Of a DNA stretch of 64,000 nt, positions 41,297 through 49,432 are shown one piece after another. Each line of letters begins with the position of its first letter. The stretch's first letter is position 1. This DNA comes from Caulobacter flavus (GTDB taxonomy: Bacteria; Pseudomonadota; Alphaproteobacteria; Caulobacterales; Caulobacteraceae): NCBI RefSeq assembly GCF_003722335.1, contig NZ_CP026100.1, forward strand, positions 4,438,001 to 4,502,000, in the 5' to 3' direction. A model generated the notes under the pieces. The model did not search any database. It was not told the origin of the DNA and was given only the letters and a program-made list of their open reading frames with translations. A program made the position numbers and the translations under genes.

Positions 41297-41940
41297 GGCG
41301 CGCGCCGCGCCGAGATGATCTTCAGCGGCGGGTCGATGATCTGGCCGGCCATCACCGGATTGATCGCCTTGCCCGGCGTCGGCAGGGCCAGGATTTTCTG
41401 GGCGACCTCCATGCCCTCGACCACCGTGCCGAAGGCCGCGAAGCCCTGGTTGTCGCCGGATGCAGCGGGATTGGCGTCCAGGCCCGGCGCGTCGCCGATC
41501 AGGATGAAGAAATCCGAGGTCGCCGTGCCCGGCGCGTTGCGCGCGATCGAGACGGTTCCCGACACGTGCTTGAGGCCGGTCCTGGTGGTCGGCTCGTGGG
41601 CGATCGGCGGCAGCACGCGCTTGGGGTCGCCCTGCACCCCGCCCTGGATGAGGCCGTATTCCGGTGCGCCCGGCGCCCGCGAGGCCCGGAAGAAGGTCGC
41701 GCCGTCATAGCGCTTCTGGTCGACATAGCGCAGGAAGTTGGCCGTGGTGATCGGCGCTTCCTTGGTGTGCAGCTCGATGACGATCCTGCCCAGCGGCGTC
41801 TCGACGGCGACGCGGGTCGCCGGCTTGGGCGTCGGCGCGGGCGTCGGCTGCACGGCGGGCGCGGCCTCCTGCGCGAGCGCCGGCGTTGCGGCGGCCGCGG
41901 CGGCGGCGGCGGCGGCGGCGAGGAACAGGCGACGGTCCAT
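41293..41940 (-). CDS. Periplasmic cyclophilin-type peptidyl-prolyl isomerase
   Basis: A 215-aa protein. The signal peptide 'MDRRLFL' is followed by 12 consecutive Ala and 'TPALAQ', a weak Tat-like RR start. The cyclophilin domain (about 45-205) is built from 'ETPLGRIVIELHTKEAPITTANFLRYV', 'RYDGATFFRAS' (catalytic Arg region), 'GLIQGGVQGD' and 'NQGFAAFGTVVEGMEV'. It should accelerate proline isomerisation during folding of exported proteins. Confidence 0.93.
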   Translation of the reverse strand: MDRRLFLAAAAAAAAAAATPALAQEAAPAVQPTPAPTPKPATRVAVETPLGRIVIELHTKEAPITTANFLRYVDQKRYDGATFFRASRAPGAPEYGLIQGGVQGDPKRVLPPIAHEPTTRTGLKHVSGTVSIARNAPGTATSDFFILIGDAPGLDANPAASGDNQGFAAFGTVVEGMEVAQKILALPTPGKAINPVMAGQIIDPPLKIISARRAP

Positions 41941-42021
41941 GTGACGCTCCTTAGCGCAAGCCCCCGGAGACTAGGCGCAACAAGACCCGCTCGCCAGGGC
42001 CTCAAAATCCCACACCCCCTG

Positions 42022-42131
42022 GTCATCCCGGCCGCAGCGCAGCGGAGAGCCGGGACCCAGGGGCCAACGCAATGCGGCTGCTCTGGGTCCCGGGTCTACG
42101 GACCGCTTCGCGGCCCTTCGCCCGGGATGAC
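42022..42131. repeat. Family B intergenic palindromic repeat, copy B1
   Basis: A 110-bp element with terminal inverted repeats GTCATCCCGG (42022) and CCGGGATGAC (ending 42131) and inner CGGGACCCAGGGG/CTGGGTCCCG arms. It overlaps the last 36 bases of ispE. The same ends and inner arms recur at 53062-53204. Confidence 0.85.
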
Positions 42132-43034
42132 GTTATATGTCGAACCCTGGTTCGGGAACGGCCCGCCCAGGCGGCACCGCTTCACCCACCAGTCGGGCCG
42201 CATCGTCTCGATACGCTCGGCCAGGCCCTCGGCCTCGATGTCGCTGGCGCACACGGCGAAACAGGTCGCGCCCGAGCCCGACATCCGCGCCAGCAGCGCC
42301 TCGGGCTCGCCAGACAGCAGGTCCAGCACCTCGCCGATGCGCGGCTCCAGGGCCACGGCGGGCGCCTGCAGGTCGTTGCGGGTAACCGCCGCCAGCCAGG
42401 CGCAGACCTCCTCGACGCTTTCGAAGCGGTCGGGCGTCGGCGGCGGAGCCTCGCCGCGCGGATCGACGGCGGCGTCGTAGGCCCGATAGACAGCCCCGGT
42501 CGGCGACGGGACCAGCGGATTGACCAGCACCGCGTGCAGCTCGGGCAATTGCGGCGCGGGCGACAGCCGCTCTCCCCTGCCCTGCGCCAGCACCGGCGCG
42601 CCCCACAGGCAGGGCACGCCGTCGGCGCCCAGCGCGCCGGCCACGGCCTCCAGCTGGGCGTCCGACAGGTCGTAGCCCAGCGCCTCGCGCAGCAGCCGCA
42701 GGGCCGCGCCAGCGTCGCTGGAGCCGCCGCCCAGGCCCGCCGCGATCGGCAGGGCCTTGTCGAGGATCAGCCGTACCGGCGGCGCTGGCCCGCCGACGGC
42801 CGCGTGCAGCCCCTTGGCCGCGCGGACGACCAGATTGCTCTCGTCGACGGGGATATCGCGCCCGAACCGGCCGGTGGTCTCGAAGACCGGCGCGTCGGCC
42901 GGCTGGATCGAGACGGTGTCGCCGACGTCGGCGAAGACCATCAGGCTCGACAGCGGGTGATAGCCCTCGGCGTCGGGCCCGCCGACGTGCAGGAACAGGT
43001 TGACCTTGGCCGGGGCGAAGGCGGAACGGCGCAT
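42096..43034 (-). CDS. ispE: 4-diphosphocytidyl-2-C-methyl-D-erythritol kinase
   Basis: A 312-aa GHMP kinase of the MEP isoprenoid pathway. The N-terminal 'FAPAKVNLFLHV' holds the catalytic Lys region, 'LPIAAGLGGGSSDAGAALRLL' is the ATP-binding GLGGGSSDA loop, and 'ARMSGSGATCFAV' is the third GHMP motif. The last eleven residues (VIPGEGPRSGP) and the stop codon are encoded within a family B intergenic repeat, so the natural C-terminus was probably replaced by repeat insertion. Confidence 0.96.
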   Translation of the reverse strand: MRRSAFAPAKVNLFLHVGGPDAEGYHPLSSLMVFADVGDTVSIQPADAPVFETTGRFGRDIPVDESNLVVRAAKGLHAAVGGPAPPVRLILDKALPIAAGLGGGSSDAGAALRLLREALGYDLSDAQLEAVAGALGADGVPCLWGAPVLAQGRGERLSPAPQLPELHAVLVNPLVPSPTGAVYRAYDAAVDPRGEAPPPTPDRFESVEEVCAWLAAVTRNDLQAPAVALEPRIGEVLDLLSGEPEALLARMSGSGATCFAVCASDIEAEGLAERIETMRPDWWVKRCRLGGPFPNQGSTYNVIPGEGPRSGP

Positions 43035-43070
43035 CGACTTAAATACCTGGAAAGCTCGGGAGACCCAGAC

Positions 43071-44810
43071 CTACAGCGCGTTGGCGCCGTTGGCCACGGC
43101 CGGGGCCTTGGCCGGCCCCTTGCTGCCCAGGCCGTCCTTCAGCTTGGCCTCGGCGGCGGCCTTCTGCTCGTCGGTCGGCTCCAGGCTCAGGACCCGCCGC
43201 CACTGGAACTGGGCCTCGGTCTTGCGGCCCAGGCGCCAATAGACGTCGCCCAGGTGGTCGTTGATGTCCGGGTCGCCCGGCTCGATCTCGATGGCCTGCT
43301 CGAGCAGTTCGACGGCGGCCTTGTCGTCGCCCAGGCGGTGATAGGCCCAGCCCAGCGAGTCGAGCATGGCGCCCGACTGCGGGTTGGCCTTCACGGCCTT
43401 CTGCACCATCGAGAGCGCTTCGGGCAGCCGCTCGTTGCGGTCGATCCACGAGTAGCCGAGATAGTTCAGCAGCTCGGGCTCGTTCGGATTGAGCGCCAGG
43501 GCCTGCTCCAGGTCGCGCTCGGCGTCCGGCCAGCGACCCGCGCGCTCCAGCGACACGCCGCGCATGTAGAGCAGGCGCCAGTCGGGCTTGTCCTTGTCGG
43601 CCTCGATCAGCGGGTCGATAACCGTCACGGCGTCGGCCCAGCGGTCGTTGGCCCGCAGCAGGTCGGCATAGACCAGCTGGGCCGACCGGCCGGCGTCCGG
43701 CGCCTTGGCGGCCGCCTCGGCCACGGCCAGGGCCTTTTCCTTGTCACCGGCGTTCTGCAGCGTCCACGCGATCTTGCCCTGGGCGGCGGCGTAGCGAGCC
43801 GAGCCGGTGGGGATCTTGGCGTAGGCGGCCCGGGCGCCGTCGACGTCGCCGCCCTGGTCCAGCAGGTCGCCGACCATCAGCAGCGCGTCCTCGCGCTTGG
43901 GATCCAGGTGCAGGGCCAGGCGCAGATAGGCCAGGGCGAACTGGCTCTGGCGCTCGCTGGTGAACACCGCCGCGCAGGCGACCAGGGCGTTGGCCGCACC
44001 CTGGCGGCCGCTGACCAGCGCCGGCGGCGCCTTGCGGGCCACGGCGCGGGCCCGGGCGTCCAGCAGGGCCACGTCGTTCGGCGCCTCGGCGAGGATGGAA
44101 TCATAGAGAGCCACGGCCTCGTCGCGGCGCTTGCGGCGCTCGAGGAACGCGCCGTAGTCGAGGGCGAACATCGGCCGGACGGTCGCCACCTCCATCAGCG
44201 CCTTGTAGTCGGCTTCGGCCTCGGCGGGCTTGCCGGCCCGCTCCAGGATCTCGGCTCGGCCGAGCTGGCCGAAATACTGCACCAGGCGGTCGTTGCGCAG
44301 TTCGGGCAGCGTCTGGGCCTTGGCCGTGTCGCCGGCCGCCTGTGCGGCCCACGGCGTCAGCAGGGCCACGGCGGGGCGGTGCGGAAAGCCCAGGGCCGGA
44401 TCGGCCAGCAGAGCTTGCGCGTCCTTGGCCTTGCCGCGCGCCAGGGCGTCGACGGCGACCGTCAGCATGCCCAGGCGCCGCACGCCCTCGGTCCCGCCCT
44501 CGGCTCGCGGCGCCAGTTCGGCGGCGCGCGAGACGTCGCCCGCCAGCAGCGAGGCGGTGAAGGCCCGCTCGCCCAGCAGGCCCGGGTCCTCGCCCAGGTT
44601 GCGCGCGGCCTGGAAATAGGCGGCGGCCTGGTCGCTGCGGCCGTCCTCCAGCGCCGCCTGGCCGGCCAGGAACTGGCCATAGGCCGAGCGGCCGTTCCAC
44701 GGCGAGGTGTTCCAGCCCTCCTGCGACCCGCGCAGCGGCGGCTCGGTCGTGGCGCAGGCGGCCAGCACGGCAGTGGAAGCCAGGGACAGGAGGACTCGAA
44801 GACGCATCAT
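43071..44810 (-). CDS. TPR-repeat lipoprotein
   Basis: A protein of about 579 aa with a lipoprotein signal 'LRVLLSLASTAVLAAC' (lipobox LAAC). The rest consists of many TPR repeats, clearest in the C-terminal third: 'ALNPNEPELLNYLGYSWIDRNERLPEALSMVQKAVKANPQSGAMLDSLGWA'-type units. Two adjacent ATG codons (44810, 44807) follow AGGGTGG, so the start is certain within one codon. Such proteins scaffold envelope complexes; no specific partner can be named. ispE follows 36 bp downstream. Confidence 0.88.
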   Translation of the reverse strand: MMRLRVLLSLASTAVLAACATTEPPLRGSQEGWNTSPWNGRSAYGQFLAGQAALEDGRSDQAAAYFQAARNLGEDPGLLGERAFTASLLAGDVSRAAELAPRAEGGTEGVRRLGMLTVAVDALARGKAKDAQALLADPALGFPHRPAVALLTPWAAQAAGDTAKAQTLPELRNDRLVQYFGQLGRAEILERAGKPAEAEADYKALMEVATVRPMFALDYGAFLERRKRRDEAVALYDSILAEAPNDVALLDARARAVARKAPPALVSGRQGAANALVACAAVFTSERQSQFALAYLRLALHLDPKREDALLMVGDLLDQGGDVDGARAAYAKIPTGSARYAAAQGKIAWTLQNAGDKEKALAVAEAAAKAPDAGRSAQLVYADLLRANDRWADAVTVIDPLIEADKDKPDWRLLYMRGVSLERAGRWPDAERDLEQALALNPNEPELLNYLGYSWIDRNERLPEALSMVQKAVKANPQSGAMLDSLGWAYHRLGDDKAAVELLEQAIEIEPGDPDINDHLGDVYWRLGRKTEAQFQWRRVLSLEPTDEQKAAAEAKLKDGLGSKGPAKAPAVANGANAL

Positions 44811-44850
44811 GCGGCCACCCTGTTCGGTTTCAGGGTTTGGGGCAAGTTCA

Positions 44851-44985
44851 GATCCTCCCCCTGAAGGGGGAGGTGTCGGCGAAGCCGACGGAGGGGGATG
44901 AAACTGCAGAAGAAACAACCCGGCCGGAGACCGAAGGGACTTCCCCCTCCGTCCCTCCGGGCCACCTCCCCCTTCAGGGGGAGGG
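44851..44985. repeat. Family A intergenic palindromic repeat, copy A4
   Basis: About 135 bp with perfect inverted ends CCTCCCCCTGAAGGGGGAGG and CCTCCCCCTTCAGGGGGAGG, plus inner GTCGGCGAAGCCGAC and CCGTCCCTCCGGG elements. It sits between two minus-strand genes, 7 bp past the ETF-QO stop. Confidence 0.85.
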
Positions 44986-44991
44986 TTTGGA

Positions 44992-46665
44992 CTACATGTT
45001 CGGATAGTTCGGACCGCCGCCGCCTTCCGGCGTCGTCCAGACGATGTTCTGCGACGGATCCTTGATGTCGCAGGTTTTGCAGTGGACGCAGTTCTGGGCG
45101 TTGATCTGGAACTTCGGATTGGCGCCCTGCTCGTCGTACAGCACCTCGTAGACGCCGGCCGGGCAGTAGAGCCGCGCCGGCTCGCCGTACTTGGGCAGGT
45201 TGACGTCGATCGGGATCGACGGGTCCTTCAGCTTCAGGTGCGCCGGCTGGTCTTCCTCGTGGTTGGTCGCCGACAGGAAGACGCTCGACAGCTTGTCGAA
45301 GCTGATCACCCCGTCGGGCTTGGGATAGACGATCGGCTGGTAGTCCTTGGCCAGGCCCGTCGAGGCGGCGTCGGTCTTGTCGTGCTTCAGCGTGCCGAAG
45401 AACGAGAAGCCCCCGAACAGGTGCGTGCACCACATGTCGAACATGCCGGCCGCGCCGCCCAGCGCCGTCCCCAGCTTGCCCAGCAGCGGCTTGGCGTTGC
45501 GGACGACCTTGAGCTCCTTGGCCACCCACGACTTCTCGAAGGCGTCTTCGTACTCGACCAGGGCGTCGCCCTGGCGGCCGGCGCCGATGGCCTTGAACGC
45601 CTCCTCGGCGGCCAGCATGCCGGTCTTCATGGCGTTGTGGCTGCCCTTGATGCGCGGCACGTTCACGAAGCCGGCCGAGCAGCCGATCAGCACGCCGCCC
45701 GGGAACGACAGCTTGGGGATCGACTGATAGCCGCCCTCGGTGATGGCCCGCGCGCCGTAGGCGATGCGCTTGCCGCCTTCCAGGTACGGACGCACGGAGG
45801 GGTGCTGCTTGAAGCGCTGGAACTCGTCGAACGGCGAAAGCCAGGGGTTCTTGTAGTTCAGGTGCACCACGTAGCCGATGGACACGTAGTTGTCCCCGAA
45901 GTGGTACATGAAGCTGCCGCCGCCCGTCTGGTTGTCCAGCGGCCAGCCGGTGGAGTGCTGCGCCAGACCCGGCTGGTGCTTGTCGGCCGGGATCTGCCAC
46001 AGCTCCTTGATGCCGATGCCGTACTTCTGCGGCGACTTGCCGGCGGAAAGATCGAACTTGGCGATCAGTTGCTTGGCCAGCGAGCCGCGCACGCCCTCGG
46101 CGATGAACACGTACTTGCCATGCAGCTCCATGCCCGGCTGGTAGTCGGGCTTCTCGTGGCCGTCCTTGGCGATGCCGACGACGCCGACGACGACGCCCTT
46201 CAGCGAGCCGTCTTCGCGCCAGACCATGTCGGAGGCCGCGAAGCCCGGATAGATCTCGACGCCCAGTTCCTCGGCCTGGGCGGCCAGCCAGCGCGTGACG
46301 TTGCCCAGCGAGGCGATGTAGCAGCCGTGGTTGTGCATGAACGGCGGCATGGCGAACATCGGCAGGCCAAGCTCGCCCTGCGGACCCAGCAGCAGGAACT
46401 TGTCCTTGGTGACCGGGGTCTCGAGCGGCGCGCCCTTTTCCTTCCAGTCCGGGATCAGCTCGTTCAGCGCCTTGGGATCGATGACCGCGCCCGACAGAAT
46501 GTGCGCGCCGACTTCCGAGCCCTTCTCGACCAGGGCCACGCTGACTTCGGTTCCGGCCTTCTCGGCCAGCTGCTTGAGACGGATGGCCGCCGACAGACCC
46601 GCCGGGCCGCCCCCGACGATGACGACGTCGTATTCCATCGACTCGCGTTCGAGGACTTCGCTCAT
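44992..46665 (-). CDS. Electron transfer flavoprotein-ubiquinone oxidoreductase
   Basis: A protein of about 557 aa that passes electrons from ETF (fatty and amino acid oxidation) to ubiquinone at the inner membrane. It has an FAD site 'YDVVIVGGGPAGLSAAIRL' (about 11-29), a long quinone-binding middle with 'GGVLIGCSAGFVNVPRIKGSHNAMKTGMLAAE', and a C-terminal 4Fe-4S ferredoxin-like domain whose 'CPAGVYEV' and 'NCVHCKTCDI' supply the cysteines. The start is ATG 46665 with a GGGAGA site. Confidence 0.97.
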   Translation of the reverse strand: MSEVLERESMEYDVVIVGGGPAGLSAAIRLKQLAEKAGTEVSVALVEKGSEVGAHILSGAVIDPKALNELIPDWKEKGAPLETPVTKDKFLLLGPQGELGLPMFAMPPFMHNHGCYIASLGNVTRWLAAQAEELGVEIYPGFAASDMVWREDGSLKGVVVGVVGIAKDGHEKPDYQPGMELHGKYVFIAEGVRGSLAKQLIAKFDLSAGKSPQKYGIGIKELWQIPADKHQPGLAQHSTGWPLDNQTGGGSFMYHFGDNYVSIGYVVHLNYKNPWLSPFDEFQRFKQHPSVRPYLEGGKRIAYGARAITEGGYQSIPKLSFPGGVLIGCSAGFVNVPRIKGSHNAMKTGMLAAEEAFKAIGAGRQGDALVEYEDAFEKSWVAKELKVVRNAKPLLGKLGTALGGAAGMFDMWCTHLFGGFSFFGTLKHDKTDAASTGLAKDYQPIVYPKPDGVISFDKLSSVFLSATNHEEDQPAHLKLKDPSIPIDVNLPKYGEPARLYCPAGVYEVLYDEQGANPKFQINAQNCVHCKTCDIKDPSQNIVWTTPEGGGGPNYPNM

Positions 46666-46831
46666 GGCTTCTCCCGCCCCAGGCCCTGCGCGGAGCCTGC
46701 CTTCTTCCTGTTTGAGTCGGACTTTATCCGAACGTGACGCCACGGCGGTCAAGGAAAACCGGATAGTTTTTGTTGCACCGCAGCGCGGACATATCGGTGA
46801 CGCAGCCCATTATACTCGCTAGAGAAACTTC

Positions 46832-47653
46832 ATGAGCCTCGCCGTCGATCCGCGCGCCGTCGAAAGCCTGCTGGCCTTCTGGGCCGATGCGGGCGTCGAG
46901 GCCTGTTACGCCGACGAACCGATCGACCGTCTGGCCGAAGGCGCGGCCCTGCTGCGAGCCCGCAGCCAACCGCAGCCGGTGGTGGTCGCCGCCCCCCCTC
47001 CCCGTCCCGGCGCGTTCGGCGGCATCGACATCGGCGCGGCCGCCGCCCACGCCAGGGAACTGGCCGCCGCCTGCAACGACCTCGAAAGCCTGGCCGCCGC
47101 CATCGCCGCCTTCGACGGCTGCCCGCTGAAGACCCAAGGCGCCAAGCAGGCCGTGTTCTCGCGCGGGCCCGGCGACGCGCCGGTGATGGTCGTCGGCGAA
47201 GGCCCCGGCGCCGAGGAAGACGCTCGCGGCGAGCCCTTCGTGGGCCGCGCCGGCCAGTTGCTGGACCGCATGCTCAAGGCCGCCGGCCTGCAGGAGCGCG
47301 CCTTCATCACCAACACCGTCTTCTGGCGTCCGCCGGGCAACCGCACGCCCACGCCCCAGGAGCAGGCCGTCTGCGCCCCGTTCGTCGAGCGAGCGATCGC
47401 CCTGGTCAAGCCCAGGTTGATCCTGCTGGTCGGCGGCGCCTCGGCAAAGAGCATGTTGAAGCGCGAAGAAGGCATTTTGTCCCTTCGCGGCCGCTGGTTC
47501 GAATGGCGTTCGGAGGACGGCGCGATCGAGGTTCCGGCCTTGCCCAGCCTGCATCCGGCGTTCCTGTTGCGCCAGCCGGCGGCCAAGAAGAAGGCCTGGC
47601 AGGACCTCCTGATGCTGGCCGAAAGGCTTGATCGTCCCGAACGGCCCCATTAA
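46832..47653 (+). CDS. Uracil-DNA glycosylase, family 4-like, with a depleted Fe-S cysteine set
   Basis: A 273-aa UDG-superfamily protein. 'VMVVGEGPGAEEDARGEPFVGRAGQLLDRML' is motif A of family 4 (GEGPGxxED) and 'LPSLHPAFLLRQP' is motif B. It removes uracil from DNA at the start of base-excision repair. The four Fe-S cysteines of family 4 are not all present: 'FDGCPLK' and 'QAVCAPF' remain, but the usual CxxC partner and the 'KCRPP' Cys (here FWRPP) are missing. An N-terminal extension of about 85 residues has no recognised domain. Confidence 0.9.
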   Translation: MSLAVDPRAVESLLAFWADAGVEACYADEPIDRLAEGAALLRARSQPQPVVVAAPPPRPGAFGGIDIGAAAAHARELAAACNDLESLAAAIAAFDGCPLKTQGAKQAVFSRGPGDAPVMVVGEGPGAEEDARGEPFVGRAGQLLDRMLKAAGLQERAFITNTVFWRPPGNRTPTPQEQAVCAPFVERAIALVKPRLILLVGGASAKSMLKREEGILSLRGRWFEWRSEDGAIEVPALPSLHPAFLLRQPAAKKKAWQDLLMLAERLDRPERPH

Positions 47654-47703
47654 ACAAGCCGCTGACCAGTCGGAACGGGGACGCGCGCCGCCTTTTCAAA
47701 GGC

Positions 47704-49284
47704 TTGCGCGGATACGATTTGCAGCTTTTCGCTCGCCCTCTGGCCGTTGTCTCGGCCCTCGCGCTTTGCCTTAACCTCGCTGCTCCCGCAGCAAGGGCCG
47801 CAGGGCTCGAACCGCTGTCCGACAGCGACATGCGCTACTATCAGGCGGCCTTCGGGGCCGCCGAGCGCGGCGACTTCGACGCCGCCGAGGCCGCCTTCGC
47901 CAACACCCGCAACCGCAGCCTGATCGGCAAGCTGTCGCTGGTGCGGCTGATGCACCCGACGGCCTACACCGCCAGCTTCGACGACCTGACCGGCTGGCTG
48001 AAGCTCTATGGCGACGAGGCCGGCGCCGATCGCGTCTATGCCCTGGCCATGAAGCGCAAGCCGGCCCGCGTGGCCGCGCCCAAGGCCCCCGAACTGTTCG
48101 TCGACGTCGCCCAGAGCGGCCGCGCCGCCGGTCCGGCCGACAAGGGCCGCGCCGCCCGCGAGGCCTACTACTCCGGCGACGTGAAGAGCGCGCTGAAGCT
48201 GGCCAAGGCCTCGGGCGAGCGCTGGATCGCGGGCCTGGCCTCGTTCCGCCTCGAATCCTACACCGAGGCCCGCGGCTACTTCGAGCAGGTCGCCCACGAC
48301 CAGAGCCAGGACGACTGGCTGCGCGCCGCCGGCGCCTTCTGGGCCGCCCGCTCGGCCGGCATGGCCGGCGACAGCGACGGCGTCCGCGCCCTGCTGGGCC
48401 AGGCCGCCCAGGCGCCGCAGACCTTCTACGGCATGATCGCCGCCCGCCAGCTGTCGATGGCCGGCCTGGCCGTCGCCAACGACCCCGACGACCCGATCGC
48501 CGCCCTGATCACCCGCGTCTCCTACAGCGGTCCCGATCCGGCCTCGCTGAACAAGCTGCTGGCCGGCGACATACGCGCCCGCCGCGCCGCCTCGCTGGCG
48601 CAACTGGGCCGCTGGAACGAGGCCGGCGCCGAGCTGCGGGCCGGCCTGTCCCTGGCCGCCGACGACAAGGCCCGCGCCGACTGGAGCGCCCTGACCCTGG
48701 CGCTGAACGCCCGCGCGCCTTTCAACGCCGGCCGCCCGGTCAAGAAGATCGGCGGCGAGGACTATCCCCTGCCCGAGCTGGAGCCCAAGGGCGGCTTCAC
48801 GCTGAACAAGGCGCTGGTCTACGCCCTGGTGCGCCAGGAAAGCCGCTTCGACCCGATGGCCGTGTCCGGCGCCGGCGCCGTGGGCCTGATGCAGCTGATG
48901 CCGGTGGCCGCCGCACGCGCCGCCGGCGACGACAAGCTGCTGGCCGACAACACCCCCTTGTTCGACCCGGCCTTCAACCTGCGGGTCGGTCAGGACTACT
49001 TCACCTGGCTGATGGACCGCGGCCTGCAGAGCCCCGACATCCTGCGCGCCGTGGCCGCCTACAACGGCGGTCCAGGCACGTTGCTGAAGGTGCAGCAGCA
49101 GCTGGGCGCCGACTGCGACAGCCTGCTGCTGATCGAGAGCCTGCCCGCGCTCGAGACCCGCAACTACGTCGAGAAGGTCATGGCCTCGTACTGGACCTAT
49201 CGCCGCCTGCTCGGCGCCGAGACCAGGACGCTGGACGCCGTAGCCAGCGGCGCGAAGGTCATCGACTTCCGGCTGGACATGTAG
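47704..49284 (+). CDS. Soluble-type lytic transglycosylase (SLT domain)
   Basis: A 526-aa exported murein lytic transglycosylase. A signal peptide ('LAVVSALALCLNLAAPAARAAG') is followed by a superhelical TPR-like region (about 40-350). The C-terminal SLT domain has 'LVYALVRQESRFDPMAVSGAGAVGLMQLMP' with the catalytic Glu in RQESRFDP and ends 'VAAYNGGPGTLLK'. It cleaves peptidoglycan glycan strands. The start is uncertain: only TTG codons (47704 or 47719) precede the signal peptide, each with a poor site. Confidence 0.92.
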   Translation: MRGYDLQLFARPLAVVSALALCLNLAAPAARAAGLEPLSDSDMRYYQAAFGAAERGDFDAAEAAFANTRNRSLIGKLSLVRLMHPTAYTASFDDLTGWLKLYGDEAGADRVYALAMKRKPARVAAPKAPELFVDVAQSGRAAGPADKGRAAREAYYSGDVKSALKLAKASGERWIAGLASFRLESYTEARGYFEQVAHDQSQDDWLRAAGAFWAARSAGMAGDSDGVRALLGQAAQAPQTFYGMIAARQLSMAGLAVANDPDDPIAALITRVSYSGPDPASLNKLLAGDIRARRAASLAQLGRWNEAGAELRAGLSLAADDKARADWSALTLALNARAPFNAGRPVKKIGGEDYPLPELEPKGGFTLNKALVYALVRQESRFDPMAVSGAGAVGLMQLMPVAAARAAGDDKLLADNTPLFDPAFNLRVGQDYFTWLMDRGLQSPDILRAVAAYNGGPGTLLKVQQQLGADCDSLLLIESLPALETRNYVEKVMASYWTYRRLLGAETRTLDAVASGAKVIDFRLDM

Positions 49285-49291
49285 GCCGCGA

Positions 49292-49428
49292 AGGAACCTC
49301 CCCCTGTGGGGGAGGTGATCGCGAAGCGATCGGTGGGGCAATAGAAGCTTGCCCGTCCAACTCGGCGGAAGCTGAAACCTTCCCCCCACCGGCCTTCGGC
49401 CACCTCCCCCAAAGGGAGAGGTTCCTCG
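49292..49428. repeat. Family A intergenic palindromic repeat, copy A2
   Basis: It lies between convergent genes. Both arms (CCTCCCCCTGTGGGGGAGGTGATCGCGAAGCGATCGGTGGGG and the CCCCCCACCGGCCTTCGGCC.. arm) are nearly identical to copy A1 at 30418-30548, while the spacer of about 40 bp differs. Confidence 0.85.
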
Positions 49429-49432
49429 TGAC

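Noticed and set aside
41890..41925. GCC/GCG trinucleotide run as a microsatellite
   Set aside because: It is the poly-alanine stretch of the cyclophilin signal peptide and is explained by coding.
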